From Aphrophora alni (taxonomy: Eukaryota; Arthropoda; Insecta; Hemiptera; Aphrophoridae), in the NCBI GenBank assembly GCA_963513935.1, contig OY740772.1, forward strand, positions 8,822,607 to 8,886,606: a stretch of DNA of 64,000 bases, written 5' to 3'. The first letter of the stretch is position 1, and each line of letters opens with the position of its first letter. The notes beneath the pieces were generated by a model that was given only the letters and a program-made list of their open reading frames with translations, had not been told where the DNA came from and searched no databases. Shown here piece by piece: positions 22,326 through 35,800 of the stretch. Made by a program: the position numbers and the translations under genes.

Positions 22326-24080
22326 TATTTAATCCAATATCGCAGATTGCAAAAAATTTAAAATGCCAATTTTTGGATTTACATCTTGGGTTGAAACCAT
22401 CAATACAATACTATTTTGAAAATGTTTTTGTCTTGAAGAGATCTTTAAAATGAAAAAAAAAAAAAAAAAAAAAAATCCGTTTTAATATCAAATCAACTCT
22501 TTTTGAATTAGTAAACATTTTTACAAAAATAGAGTAAATATAGAATAATTGTCATGAAAAATGAAATTTGAATCAATTGTAGTAGTTATAAAGAAAATAA
22601 AAACACAATATATACTGTTTTCCATAAATACACACAAATTATCACATTTATGAAAAATATAAACAACATACAAACCTATATTTTATAAAGGCAAATTTAA
22701 ACACCTCTCAAAAACAATGTCCTAACTAAATTTTTACCAAATGATTTAGAAAATAAGTTTTCAAATTCGACCTATTCTTCAAAATTACTAGTTGACAGAG
22801 ATACCTAAAAATCTACTAGTTAATGAAAATAGATTTAATTTCAAAACTATCTCCCTTCTTGATTAATCTAATAAAAAAAAAAACTACCATATTATAAAAA
22901 GTAGAAACTAAAAATTATATAATTTTTATTTGACTGGTTTTCTTCCTCTTTTATTACAAACTATAAAACAGTTTTTTCTAGAATTTACTACAAATTAAAA
23001 CCCTTGATTAATCTTAAATCTATCATAAATATAACACACTATATATACATACCAAATTGAGTTAATATATTTATACAAACTTACACAACTCATATAATTT
23101 TTGAAGTTGGATATGTTTATAAATCACACTTTACTTTGTAACATCGTTTGAAAGTTTTTCAAAAGAAAGAAATATGGTTCAAAACCACACTGATAAATAA
23201 CTTTTGTTTGTGTACGATATACTTATTATTTTTTTTACTTAATAAAGACATTGATTTTCTTTTGAAAATCGTATGAAAATAAATGTAGCAAAAATATTGC
23301 ACAAACTATCATAAAACCAAATACGAACTAATAAAAACTATTCCTCTAAAAAAATATCAGTTTGGTAGTTGTCTGTTAAAAGGCGAAAATTAACAATGGA
23401 AAGTGTTTTACAAAAATATTTTACAATATTTAAATTAGACCTAAATTTGTTTCATTTGCGTCATACACACATCTTAAACATAAATCATTTTTGATTATTA
23501 TTGTTAAATTATAATTATATTTATTTTAAATAATTGAAGACAAGGTTCGTTTTATTTATTTATTTTTTTATTAAACCGGAACAGGGTATTTTTTATTACT
23601 TGCAATTTTGAACACTGTTTGATTTCACAATTCACTCACGTTTGATCCAAATCTGTATAGTAGATTTTGAGAAATTATGTCTTTTATAATACATCTTCAA
23701 TGGCAGATTTGTTGTTTTTTTACCGATAACTCACTAATTGGGATTTTTGAGGAGATATTTCTTGAATATTTAGAGGTTATAATTAAGGAAAATGTGATAA
23801 AAATCATTAGATCTGATTAAAAGAAAATCAGATTTTTGTGTTTTTGTCTTATAGCAAGTACTCGCAAATTTTAAGTTATTGAATTTTTTAAAAAGTCCTG
23901 AGATATAGTAACATACTAATATCATTACAATCGGTCTACTCATATAAGCTGTAGAGTAGGCCTACTGAATATATGACAGAAAGACACTTATTTATCTATA
24001 CCACAAGTAATGTGAAAATCTACATAGCTTAGGAAAAAATAGACTTTGTCAGACCTGAGTCATTCATTGAAATGTTTAGG
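22326..24080. other. Intergenic, AT-rich
   Basis: It contains an A-tract (22448-22470) and, from about 23250, a copy of the unclassified repeat family marked by CCGATTTTGAGAAA-like text. No gene was seen. Confidence 0.45.
23250..24030 (+). repeat. Copy of an unclassified interspersed repeat family
   Basis: The same series of phrases recurs in order at about 7060-7330, 8150-8520, 16060-16560, 26930-27720, 33480-33900, 35270-35570, 59060-59650 and 59990-60440 on plus, and at about 6400-6760 and 55010-55560 on minus. Shared text includes GTAGTTGTC near the start, TTTTGAGAAATTATG, TTTTACCGATAACTC, AAAATCATTAGA and a 3' part with CAGACAGA. No open frame or clear termini were seen. Confidence 0.6.
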
Positions 24081-24089
24081 ACATATTTT

Positions 24090-24270
24090 AACAACATCAT
24101 GAAACAGCGAACAAGATCAGAAGACTAAATATTGGACTGAATACCCTGGTCTAAGACAAAAAAAATCACAGGTTTCTCTAGAACAAAGGCTAAACAATTA
24201 CTGGGACTTACAAGAAGGGAGCTTAGGCTTATGATTGACCTGTTCTCTGTGTGGCCCAGCCAAGGAGCCC
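24090..24270 (+). pseudogene. Jockey-like LINE fragment, left part of an interrupted copy
   Basis: On plus, LLGLTRRELRLMIDLFSV resembles the LSRRQLRxLxGLLTGH stretch after RNase H in jockey-like LINEs. The next part of that protein appears only at 25.86 kb, so the copy seems to have been split by insertions including the TTAA element at 24549-25600. Confidence 0.5.
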
Positions 24271-24548
24271 ACCAAACCAAAATCATAATAATTATAAATT
24301 AGGATGTAATGAAAAGGGATTTTTAAATAATAAAATATGAATTTGCACTTGCGATTTTGATGAGCAGTGCAATATGACGTAGAAGAAGGGGAGGGGAGAG
24401 ACGAGGAGTGGAGGGCTTGAGCTAGCGAGCCGACCGGGAGTCTTTTCCGAGAGCCGCTAGAAGAAAGACCGCTACGGGATGAGGTCAGTCCATTTTCGGC
24501 CACGTGCTAGTTAAATTCAACGGTATGTTTTTCGGCCACTATTATTAA

Positions 24549-25600
24549 CCTGTTGAAGAGTACAGGGAAATACCGATTAACGAGTACGACCGTTCTTGAA
24601 CGTCCTCTGTGCTGTTTGCGTAAATGAGTATGGACGTTCCGGAACATTTTAGGTTACGTCTGAGCAATAAAAGTATTTATCATAAAACAAATTAGTCATG
24701 GCTTATTGTGTTGTCACAATTCAACAAGAAATAGTACTAAGAACACATGAAATCGGGTTTTTCACAATTGTAAGGCAGGACAACTCCAGGGGGCGTGGTT
24801 TCAGGAGAATTCACCATGCGTATTGATTGACGCGTAAATGTAGGCGATGGCATCGTCTTCTCCGCGGTTGTTTCCCCCCTACACACACCTGTGCCTATGT
24901 TCCTTGTCTAGTATAAGTGATTTGTATCATTATATTATGTTACGTATATTATACATCAAACATGAAAAATTAAACACTACAAAGCTTTTTTACAGATTCC
25001 CCTCTGTCTAGTGTTTTGACACATTTAGCCGCGTCTCAAACGAAACCAACACACGCTTCCAAGAAAATTGAAAAGAAATGTTATATTTTCCATAATGTAG
25101 GCTATACTAAATTGATTCGTGGAAAAAAAGCGGCCCATCAAACGTTTTTGTCTGTGTATGTCTGCTATACCGACGGGTGACAATGTCACGGTGTTTTTAT
25201 GCCGCCGACAATGGGATACCGCTATCAGCAAACGAAACCAACACACGCTTCCAAGAAAACTGAAAAGAAATGTTATATTTTCCATAATGTAGGCTATACT
25301 AAATTGATTCGTGGAAAAAAAGCGGCCCATCAAACGTTTTTGTCTGTGTATGTCTGCTATACCGACGGGTGACAATGATTTTTCAGTGCAAATTTTTTTT
25401 AAAGTACATTTATCAGTGTAAATTTTTATTCTTACAAGTTTTTAACACAATATTATTATATTATTATACATTTGTAACCAATAAAACAACTATTTTCAAA
25501 TTTTTTTTTCTTACTCCTTGACAACAAGTTTCTTGTAAATACTTACTAACCAGCTGTTGGCTATTTGGGACGTTCAGGAACGGCCGCACTCGTCAACAGG
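24549..25600. mobile_element. Non-autonomous piggyBac-like element
   Basis: Ends CCTGTTGAAGAG and CTCGTCAACAGG sit exactly inside TTAA on both sides (24545-24548 and 25601-25604), the piggyBac target. Subterminal inverted copies of CCGTTCTTGAACGTCC also match. The interior has no transposase, but holds a 150-base duplication (25041-25376). Confidence 0.8.
25041..25376. repeat. Tandem duplication, period about 192 bases
   Basis: A near-identical segment of about 145 bases starting CGAAACCAACACACGCTT occurs at 25041 and 25233, with a spacer of about 45 bases between the copies. It lies inside the piggyBac-like element. The minus frame across both copies repeats the same peptide and is not taken as a gene. 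Confidence 0.8.
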
Positions 25601-25829
25601 TTAAGGCTTTATCTTGCCGTTATGTCTTTTTTATAAATTATAATAATTCTGTAATCTAACTCGGCAGTAAATAAAATATAATATTTAATTTCACTTACGT
25701 TGCGTGAGTTCATTAGCGTCCTAACCCGACTCCTTGGCCCAGCTAAAGTGTACGCGGTCTCCAGCCAGCCGGAGCTTCCAGCTGGTCAAAAGAAGTGGAG
25801 ACGGTCACATCTGGACACTGAACAGTAAA

Positions 25830-26050
25830 TTATCATTTCAATCATATAGGAAAGGTTGCAGTGGATACATACTGCTTTTATATAATCCATAGAGAAACGA
25901 GTGAACACTGGTTGTGTGAATGCAAACCTCTAGTCTATAAAAGGCTACTTTACCTCACCATTACATTCCCGATGATTGCAGAGGTAACAGTCATGTCCTC
26001 CAGATCCATTTTAGGTTTCGTAGGAAGCTTAAATCTTAGCTGAGACTAAA
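25830..26050 (+). pseudogene. Jockey-like LINE fragment, right part
   Basis: RETSEHWLCECKPLVYKRLL fits the conserved E-x-E-H-x-L-C-E-C-x-x-L segment at the C terminus of jockey-like LINE polyproteins. The frame then runs FPMIAEVTVM to a stop at 26043. It continues what the fragment at 24.1-24.3 kb begins. Confidence 0.55.
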
Positions 26051-26792
26051 CTTAGTTGGGTAGTCATAAAATATCCATTTGGATCGCAATGACGGGAGGC
26101 TGAGTAGCCACAGACCCCTTTGAAACCAACTAACTAATAAGGAAAACAAAGGTACATTATTATTTACATTTCTGTCTTACTACATGTTGATATTAATTGT
26201 TATAATATAAAATTTAGTAAGTAGCAGCAAGTTTAGTAGTTATTCTATTTTATCTGACAATTTAATTATTATTCACACATGGAATTTTCAATCTGAAGAC
26301 CTCAATTATTTGTTTATAATAGGAGTACACATGCAAGTACAACAATCGCATTAATTACGTTTAACAGTTAATTCTTAAAAATCAACAACCCAGAAAATCA
26401 ATTTAATCTCAAAATCAAAAGTCATGATTGTCTAATGATACATTAAGTTAAACTTAATAATAAACTCTAAATTTCCCATGTTTTATTAGACAGCAAAACA
26501 TTATCATTTTTTATTATTTATAGATGAAATAAATTTAAATTTATTTATTTCTTAGACTCTGTGTGGACTCAGACATGTAAGCATACAATAATTTATGTAA
26601 AAAAAACAACATTAAAATTTGTATTAAAACCAAGAACTAATATCAATATTTAGGCCTACTCATTTTTTCTACAAATAACTTAAATTAAAATTAAACAAAA
26701 TTAACAACGACGTGAAGATGAGATGTAATGGGTGTGTGAAGGAGGTCCCCATAATTGACATTGAGTAGTCCCCACAGTGCCACAGTGCTATG

Positions 26793-26852
26793 TTATATTC
26801 TATCATAGCTTGTTGGTGAATTAAATCCTCCAAGACTAAACAGAATACCATC
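26793..26852 (-). CDS. Gene A exon 6: cytosolic tail and stop
   Basis: After the acceptor CTTTTCAG the frame reads DGILFSLGGFNSPTSYDRI and stops at TAA (26793-26795). It joins exon 5 in phase 0 to give DLPYLVR-DGILF, the usual continuation in this receptor class. The predicted longer frame starting at 26893 reads a different phase and is not used. Confidence 0.85.
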   Translation of the reverse strand, partial: DGILFSLGGFNSPTSYDRI

Positions 26853-29800
26853 CTGAAAAGCACAAGAAGAATAGTGCAGTAAACACTGAACATTAAGGTA
26901 ACAAATGGTGCAAAATCTTTTTACAAATTTTCTTACAAACTTGCCTCCATAGTCAAATAAACCAATCAAAACTATTCGTCGTAAAAATTGTGATTTTGGT
27001 AGTTGTCAGTCAAAAACTGAAGATGAACCATGATTAACCATCTTAGGAGAATTATTTACATATTTAAATAAGTGTCTAAATTTGCTTTGCCATAAACACA
27101 TTTTCCGTGTAAATCATATTTGATTCGAATTAAGCTTTTAATGATGGTACTCAAGTTTTAATTTTGTACTTCAACAATTGCCTAAACTGTATTATATTTT
27201 GACTTGTGATTTTGCACGAGGGTTTGGGTTATTAATTTCACATTTTACTAAAATTAGAATGAAAGAGGTAGAGCCGATTTTGAGAAATTATGTCTTTTAT
27301 AACAGCTCTATGACAGATTCTGTTGTTGTTTTTCATTGATAATTCTTAAACTGGCAATTTTGTAAAGATACGTTCTGTCTGTGTGTTTTGAGGATAGATT
27401 AGAGAAAAATTAATGAAAATCATTAGAGCCGATTTTGAGAAAATCATAATTTTGTGTTTCATCCCTTATACCAACTACTCCAAATTTCGAGTCCAGAGAT
27501 ATGACCAAAATATGCCCAAGTTGTAAATTCGATAGATTGATCCATGGGTTTGGGTTGTGGAATTCTGCACATACCACTAACAGACATCATTCCAAAAATC
27601 CCTTTTTAACTCGGGGGATTTCAAAACTGATATATCTATAAAAAACTTGATTTTAATTTTTCAAACCATCACATAACTATCTCTATACTATGTTTATGTA
27701 AGAAAGTAAAAATGTATTGGTTGTAAATTATTCTTATTATAGCCTCTGATGAAAATCATTTAGTACAGTCACAAGTTTTTATTTTTATTATTTATTTTTA
27801 TTCCTATTTTTCTTTCTTTCTTTTTAGTTCATCTTCAACTTATTCTCTTTTACTTACGTAATTTAATTTTATTAAAGAATTCTGAAAAACTCCCACTCTA
27901 GCAGTCACTATTTCCAGCACTTTATAGAAGTCTATCACACAACCTCCATTTTTAGCTACTCTTTTCATAAACTCCATCACATTGTAAATAACATTAAGAG
28001 TTTGATTTTTTAATACTTTTCAAGATAATAATAATAATAATAATACAGTATAACAAACACACAGAACACAATTCTCACAAAAAATACGCCTAAGTATTAG
28101 ACGCGTTTCAACGACAAGGTCGTCCTATTCAGTGATACACGAGCTACACCAATCAAACTATAACTGACAAAGCTATAACTATTTTCAGTTATAGTTTGAT
28201 TGGTGTAGCTCGTGTATCACTGAAGAGGACGACCTTGTCGTTGAAAAGTGTCTGATACTTAGGCGTATTTTTTGTGAGAATTGTGTTCTGTGTGTTTGTT
28301 ATACTGTATAATTTTTCTCATAAGTCAAGCTCAACAATTAATATAATAATAATAATAATACTGCTTTATCAATATATCAATTTGGAAAAAAAAACATAAT
28401 AATTCTCTTTTAACATATTCAAAAAACTAAACATTCCTTGCTACAGAATTTCTCTTAATTGCTAGAAAATTATTGTAACACTGAAACAATGGTCAACAAA
28501 GTATTTGTTTGGTAGGCCGTGCGTTATTTACAAATAAAGAAAAGAAAACTAGGAATTATCTCTTGTTAAATCATTTACTTAAGTGGACAAAAACTGTTAC
28601 AAATAGGATTAACGTTTGTTTTAATTTCTCTCCAAAATAGTAAGACACTCTAATAGAGATCTCCAAAATAGTAATAGAGTGTTTCAGGAGGCATCTGCCA
28701 TACTACACAGGTGTATTCCTCTCATATAAACAGCTAACGAATGATTTTCCCCTGATTTCAGCTCTAACGAGAAAATAAAGCCATACTGAAAATATTGGTG
28801 CATAAAATATCGTGTAAATTGATGGCTTCATATAATTTGAGCTAAAAAAATTGTCCCAGTACTGTACTTACAGTTTCTAAGAATACTGGTGTAAAACATA
28901 CAAAAATGGAGTAAAAAAAACAACAAAAAAAAACACTCTTTTAGGTTTGGCATACTATATAACTTTGTTAAATTGTTAGTGAACAAATAACATTTTATAT
29001 CAAAATTTGTATACTTTAACGTGACAACAGTCAGTGCTTGATAGAATTCTATATTAATAGAAATAATGAAATAATTATTTAATTCTATAAAAGAGACATA
29101 TGTTTCACCGTTGGGCATTTTCAAACTATGGCGAAACATATGTTGCTCAATAAAACTCTTTTGTGGAATTAAACAATTGTTTATTTATTTCCATAAAAAT
29201 TTGTAGAATTTAATTCTGAGAAAATTGATGTAAATAAAATCAATAACAATTTTTTAAAAAAATCCATTTTTAATGAAATTAGGCACTCCAAATGATCATT
29301 AAAATGTAGGCCTACTTCTATCAATTTTTTTAAAAACAAATTTGTTGGCAACTAATATATGTTTTACTGGTGATTTAATGGTTTTTGTACACCAAATCTA
29401 AAAAACTGTGGTTTTCTACTCCAATTTCGTGTATGTTTTCCACCAATATTATTAGAAACTACTGGAGATACAGTTTTGTGACTAATGTTTAAAAACTTTC
29501 AGCTCAAATTATATATGAAACCATTAATTTCCCCCCATAAATTTCAGTATGCCCTCCATTTTATCATTGGAGCTGGAATCCTTCGATAACCATAACTCAA
29601 AAACAACACTGTTCCAGACCTATGTTTATATGGACTCTATTAATTATTTCAAATAATGAGAGGAATATACCTGTGAAGTTTCCCACATTTCTGAAACACC
29701 CTGTATATCTACCTACCTACAAGCACACACACACAAATGCAAAGACATAAAACGGTTAACCTTAAATGAAAGCGTTTAAAAATTAAATTCTTGAATCAAA

Positions 29801-32800
29801 TTCCTATTTAATTTCCAACCTAATATCATAAAACTGTTCAAAACCAGCCAATATTTCCCATTTAAATGGATTAAAAAACAAACCATAATTTTTTAAAGTC
29901 TGCCAAACAGATTTTTAGTATGAAATGTAAGACTGTTTCGTTCTCCAGTAAATTAAAAAGAGAGCAAAAATAGTTTCTTCCATCAAGTCAAAGTTTATAA
30001 TGTAAATCTAGCAATTCTGTCCTTGCCCAGGATATAATATTAATGTCAATAAATCAGTTACTAATTACTAAGTTTTTGGGTGTTTATGTGGATCACAATT
30101 TTACGTGGAAATTTCATGTTGATTAAACATGTTCAAAACGTAACACAATCTGTTTGTATTGAGGAGAATATCTGATCTAGCAAGGACTGACTGTGATCGC
30201 CCTTTATACATTGCACTTTTTCCGTCTGTTGCTCACTATGGTAGTCAGGTATAGATATATATTTTTCTCAAGATTTCTTAAGTCTTACGTGGTGACCAGT
30301 AGAAAGTCTTAGAAGATTTAAAGGGCTTCTTTGTTCTTCAGATACTCCAAAACCACATGTTCATGTCATTATAATAACCATTTTAAATTAATTTTAACCT
30401 CTAATAGATACAGTATATATTTGTTGTCCGATTTTTATCAAATGATAAACACTGGTTAAAAAAAAAAGTTGATTTCACAAATAGAAATCTTATTTCACAA
30501 CTGAAAGATCATTCAAAAAACATAAATAGATTTTTAAGTAGATTCTGACATTAAACAAAAATCTAAAAATGTTTGCAATTGTGTGTTAAATTAGTTTCGT
30601 CTTGTTGAAAAATTCGATAAGCTCAAAAGTATTTTAAACTTAAACAAAGCGAATTTTGAACTTACTCTGACTAAGTATGGCAAATCCACCCAGAAATCAT
30701 AGTTTGGTATCATCTCCTTGCCTTCTGCTCCTCGAAGGTATTTTAAAGCAAGCATGCCTCCTCCAAAGTATACCATAGTGAACACCATCAGCATTATAAC
30801 TAGCATAGAACCTGTGGACAGTCCAATATTATCTTCAGGGATCAGAGGACATGAAGCATTCGATGCCGAAGTCCAAACTAGTTCCTAAAAAGTAAAAAAA
30901 AAAAAAGTAAATTATGACTATCAATAACAAGATATGCACAGAGTGTAGATTAATTGATTCACACTAACTACTGTTACATTCAACACAATTTTAAATGATA
31001 CAATTCATACATACAGCAATGCTGTACACTCTGGTTAAAAAATTATAGGATAACTATGGATTATTCATAGTATTGATATAGTGTACTAAGACACTTGTCA
31101 TCATTTGTGTATATAAAAAAACTAAAACATGATATTTCAAAAGCATAAATCAACTCTTGTTTTCAAGTGATAAACCGTGAACATGATAAAAGTGGAAAAA
31201 CTCCAACATAACCTAGTATCTAAAGCCATATTATATTGGAAACTAAAACTAGTACAATTTAGGTTAATAATAGACTTCACACACCTTTAATTGTGGACAA
31301 AATGTTCGTCCAGTTATCACAGGTCAAATATAAAAACTGAAAATACTGGTATTAGAAAAAAAACATTGTTTTCTTCGTTAAACTATTTTAAACAAATCAC
31401 ACGTACATAAATACAAACAAGGCACATTATCTTGGGCCAGTCAATTAAACATAACGTTTTGCGAAGAAAAAAAAACTTTACGTCTTTATGTGTAATCCTT
31501 AAATGGTGGCGGACCCCTCTATCTCTCAGAATGCTAGTCAACTGTGGGTTCGATTGAAGGTCATTTATAGGTTCAACATTTACACCATTCCCTGTTATCT
31601 CTTATGGGCTCATCAAAAGTCCTGTTTTAAATTAGTTTCTTTGGTACAGACTGCAAGCGAAACCAATCTTGACATGTGTTGCGGTTTCTATACCAATGAA
31701 TTTGATTATAAAAAAAGGAATTTAATAAACTTAAAAATAACTTAATTAAATAATGGACATCCAAAGTCCGCTATTGATAATGCAATAAAAAATGCTAGCG
31801 AGAACAGGTTACAGGAAAAACCAGTAGCTTCAGTGTATACACCATATGTACAAGGCATGTCAGAAAAAAATTAGACGGATTAACTATAAATTTTCATGGA
31901 AATAATGAGATGATTATTTAATTTCACAAAACAGCTTTAATTGCGACATATGTTTCGCCGTTAGGCATTTTCAAGCAACTAAATTGAAAACAAATACTAA
32001 ATTAAAAAACCATACTTCCAACTTAAATGAACAAATACATCTTATTTCTTAACCCATCATCACTATTGAGATCTATTATGTAACCTTTGTTTTCTAAAAC
32101 ACCCCCACTTCCATCCCACAGGTTAGATCATTGAGCTTTCTTTTGTCATTTCTCAACCCCTTTACTCTTCTATCCTTTCCTTTTGTTTCACATTTTTTGT
32201 TTAGACTTTTATGTTTTCAATTTAGTTGCTTGAAAACGCCTAACGGCGAAACATATGTCGCAATTAAAGCTGTTTTGTGGAATTAAATAATCATCTCATT
32301 ATTTCCATTATCATGGAATTCCATCATGTACCGACTGTTGTAACATTAAATTATATAAATTTTCAATTAGAATGGTTTAAAAAAAATCAAAATTATTAAG
32401 AATAGTGTTGGTAAAGTTAAACGAAAAAATAATGACGTGAATAGCAAAAATATAGTGTACAATTTGCTGTGCCAGTGTGGAGTATTGCATGTGGTACAGA
32501 TATCTCAACCTTTCAAGAAACATGTTTCACAACACAAAAATATATACCATCTGAAGAAGTGAACCGCTCTAAAGATCACTGAACATGTAATATAAAGCAA
32601 TCACACCATTCTTTGGGACAAGGGTCTACCTTACTAAAAGAAACAAATTAAAGAAAAAGAGTTTTTAAAGAGACAGCAATTAATTATATCTGTGCAAACA
32701 AATTATATCTCATACCCTAGTCCTGCTAAAAGTGTGATATAAGTGTGTATGTGTGATTTGTTTAAAATAGTTCGAAAACAATTTTTTTCGAATACCAGTA

Positions 32801-35800
32801 TTTTTTTTTTTTTTTTTTTTTTTTTTTATATTTGTCCTGCGATACCTGGACGAACTTCTTTGTTAACATAATATCAGCCACAAAAATTAAGATAGGAACA
32901 TGAAATTTGGTATAGAGTGCTCATATAGAAACCTATTGAAGTTCAGAAAATTCAAAATGAAAATGTCAAAATGGTGGCCATTTTAAACAGCGTTTTAGTT
33001 CATATCTCATGTGTGGACCTCCTAAGGAAATGTGATGTTTGTATATTTACAAGATCCAACAGGACAGAGTTACTGACATGAACTTAGCAAGTGGAACCTC
33101 CTTCATATTTGTATAGTTTTTAGGCTTATTAGGACCAAGACACCGACATTCGTGAAGCAAGCGAGTTTAATCTATAATTATCTATAAGGCTGTAAGATTT
33201 GGATAAGACCCTTTGACCTACCAATATATTTAGGCATTACATTTAGAGGATCTACTTATTACTGTATGATGGGGCTGGGTAAGTACCATGATGGCCTCTT
33301 ATCAATTTGTTTTAGAGTGTACCAATAGTGAAATAGTTTGACAATTCAACTGATAAAAATGACTCTTTTATTCAAAGCAAATTTAGTTACAACATACTAA
33401 AAAGAGTTCTAAATTATATGCCAAATTACATATTTAATTTTATGAACATTTATCTAATTACTACATTATCTAATGTTAAATTATTTTAAACAATATTTAT
33501 AAAAAATGCCTAAACCTGTTTTACTTGTGTCATAAACTCCTCTTAAGAATAAATAGTACAAGATGATTTCTAGTTTAAATAACAGCAGCGAAGGTTTGTT
33601 TTTGATTTTTGGAAATTATTTCCTACCCAGTAATTTTATGTTATTTGTAATTTTGCACACTGGTTTGCGTCATTACTCTTAAAATTTCATAAAAATGTGA
33701 ATAAAATTGGTAAAACTCATTTTAAGCAATTACATCTTTTACAACGCCATGACAGATTTAAAACAATTTTAATGATAGCTCAGAAATAAGCATTTTTGGA
33801 GAGATTGTGACCAATACATTTTATTGGGTACTTTTATTATAAAATAGGATTACTTTAATAGGCTGTGACACAGGTTCATTAAATAATTTAGGAGCGGTAG
33901 TTCAATTGTACTTATGAGTCTAAATTTTTTTATACATGTAACATATCTTTATCTTTAACCCTAGAACACTAATCATTCGTAAAAATTACGACCCGCCCTT
34001 TGTAAAATTCGGAGAACTCGTAGACAAAAGACGGACACGCTCTGTCTTTTTGTTTACCTTCCTGCCATTGTGAATAGAGGCCACTGTCTCTTCGGCTAAG
34101 CTCAAAGTTGAACCATTATTACCGTACTCAAACTCGCGTTGTATATTTTACAAAAGAATAGTGTTTGCAAAAGTTTTAACTATTAATTTTTTGAATATTT
34201 TTTGTAAATTATTGTTTTTATATTGTTAGTTTTTTAGTGTTGTAAATAGTTTATTGTGTAAATAGTGATTTTAGAGTTCAAAGTGTTTGATTTAGCTACT
34301 AAGTGTATATTAATCACTGCAAGGAATGTGATTCTCAGTGAAGACAGGACTTTAATTTTGACATTTTTGGCATTCTACCTAATGTACTTATTGTAAATCA
34401 TTTTTCTCTTTTTATATAAATTACACACTTATAAATGATGTATTTTATGAATATCCGATTCATTTTTCCAATAAAATAATATTTATATTTTTGTAGATTT
34501 TTTTTCCAGATTAATTATTTTTTTAAAACGTACTTGTAGTGGTGGTAAAAGACATTTTTTTACAGTTAAAATATGTAGGAGTTCATTGTTAAATATTTTT
34601 AAAAACACTTTAAAACAATAGAGGATTTAATATAAAAAATAGTCAACACTATAGTAAAGTTTAAAAAACAGTAATAAAAATAAAAACAGAAAGTAGTAAA
34701 ATTTACGAATGAATAGTGATCACGTAACAATGAACTAAGAGTAGTAATCTAGGGTTAAATGTGTCTATATAATACAATCAGAAAACACAATATGTCAGAT
34801 AATGTTTTTAAACATAATCAACTTTATTAACTTCAGAGCAATGGCAATGTTGAGATAAAAATCAAATTAAATCAGTCCTACTTTATTTCAATAAAGAGAA
34901 CAAATTACCGTAACTAGAGCTTGCTCACCAATATCAGTTGAACCCATTGAAGATATGTCATGACCCTTCCAGATTCTTTCCTTAATGCAGATGGAATTCC
35001 TGGCGACGCTTGACGGTTTCTCTTCTCTCAGGCAACCTCTGGTCCATTCACAAATTGACTGACCACCTATTCTTTCCAGTCTTTGCTTATATATCTTCTA
35101 GTGTTCCACATTACGTTTAGTGGGCTGCAATCTTAATGCTTTCCTAACTTTTTACGTTATTTATCAACTATTATCGATGCTGTGCTGTCTACAACATTAT
35201 GACATAGAATAATTCTAACTTAAATCTAATTTCTTATCCCTAACACTATTTTTTAGCAAAATTTGATCAACATCGTCAGAACCACTTGTTCAGACATTGA
35301 AATTTTGTGTTTTTGATACCAGATACTCCAAAATTTTAAGTTATTAAAAACAGTCTGGAAATATGGTCAAAATATCAAATTTTATTAATATCAGTTGCAC
35401 TTTAGCACACTGCATCAGACCAGACAACAGACGGATATAATTCCTTCCGAAATTTTTTTTTGACTACATCAATCGATACATCCATAAAAAACTCAACATC
35501 GATTTCTTGAATTATCACATAACTTTCTATATACCATGTATACGTGAAAAAGTAAACAGGTAAATAAACTATGGATTACTTACATAATTATTCTCCCCAA
35601 TTTTCGTTGCAGTAACATCATCTTGTGCATCAGGATTACAAATTAATTTAAGTGTTGTTACTCTGAAAAAAAATCAAGAAGTAAGAACAAAATTTTATAT
35701 TGGACAAGTCAGACTTCTTAAAATGTGAGATACTCAACAAGGAATTGCAAAGGAAGCAAATATACTAAGGTTTGTATTGGGAAGAATGTCTCCAAAGGGG

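Larger units (their letters stand above)
31304..32858 (+). mobile_element. Penelope-like element relic with inverted terminal segments and GIY-YIG-like region
   Basis: Inverted arms of about 105 bases at 31304-31408 and 32747-32858 border the element; matching text includes ATACTGGTATT, TATTTTAAACAAATCACAC and CTGGACGAAC. Between them on plus, HPKSAIDNAIKNASENR and VYTPYVQGMSEK match the segment joining reverse transcriptase to endonuclease in Penelope-like elements. IVYNLLCQCGVLHVVQIS, then HVSQHKN, ITEHVI and NHTILWDKG, match the order of a GIY-YIG endonuclease. The first tyrosine and the YVGQT motif are altered (HVVQIS), and stops are present. A 457-base foldback (31897-32353) splits the coding part. 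The reverse transcriptase proper is missing or unreadable. Confidence 0.65.

Noticed and set aside
24198..24503. Minus frame starting MAENGLTSSRSGLSSS
   Set aside because: It overlaps a LINE fragment on plus and repeat-derived G+C-rich sequence. No splice partner or known domain was seen.
26669..26893. Open frame of 74 codons over the last exon of gene A
   Set aside because: It is a different phase. The frame joined to exon 5 ends at YDRI and a stop within it.
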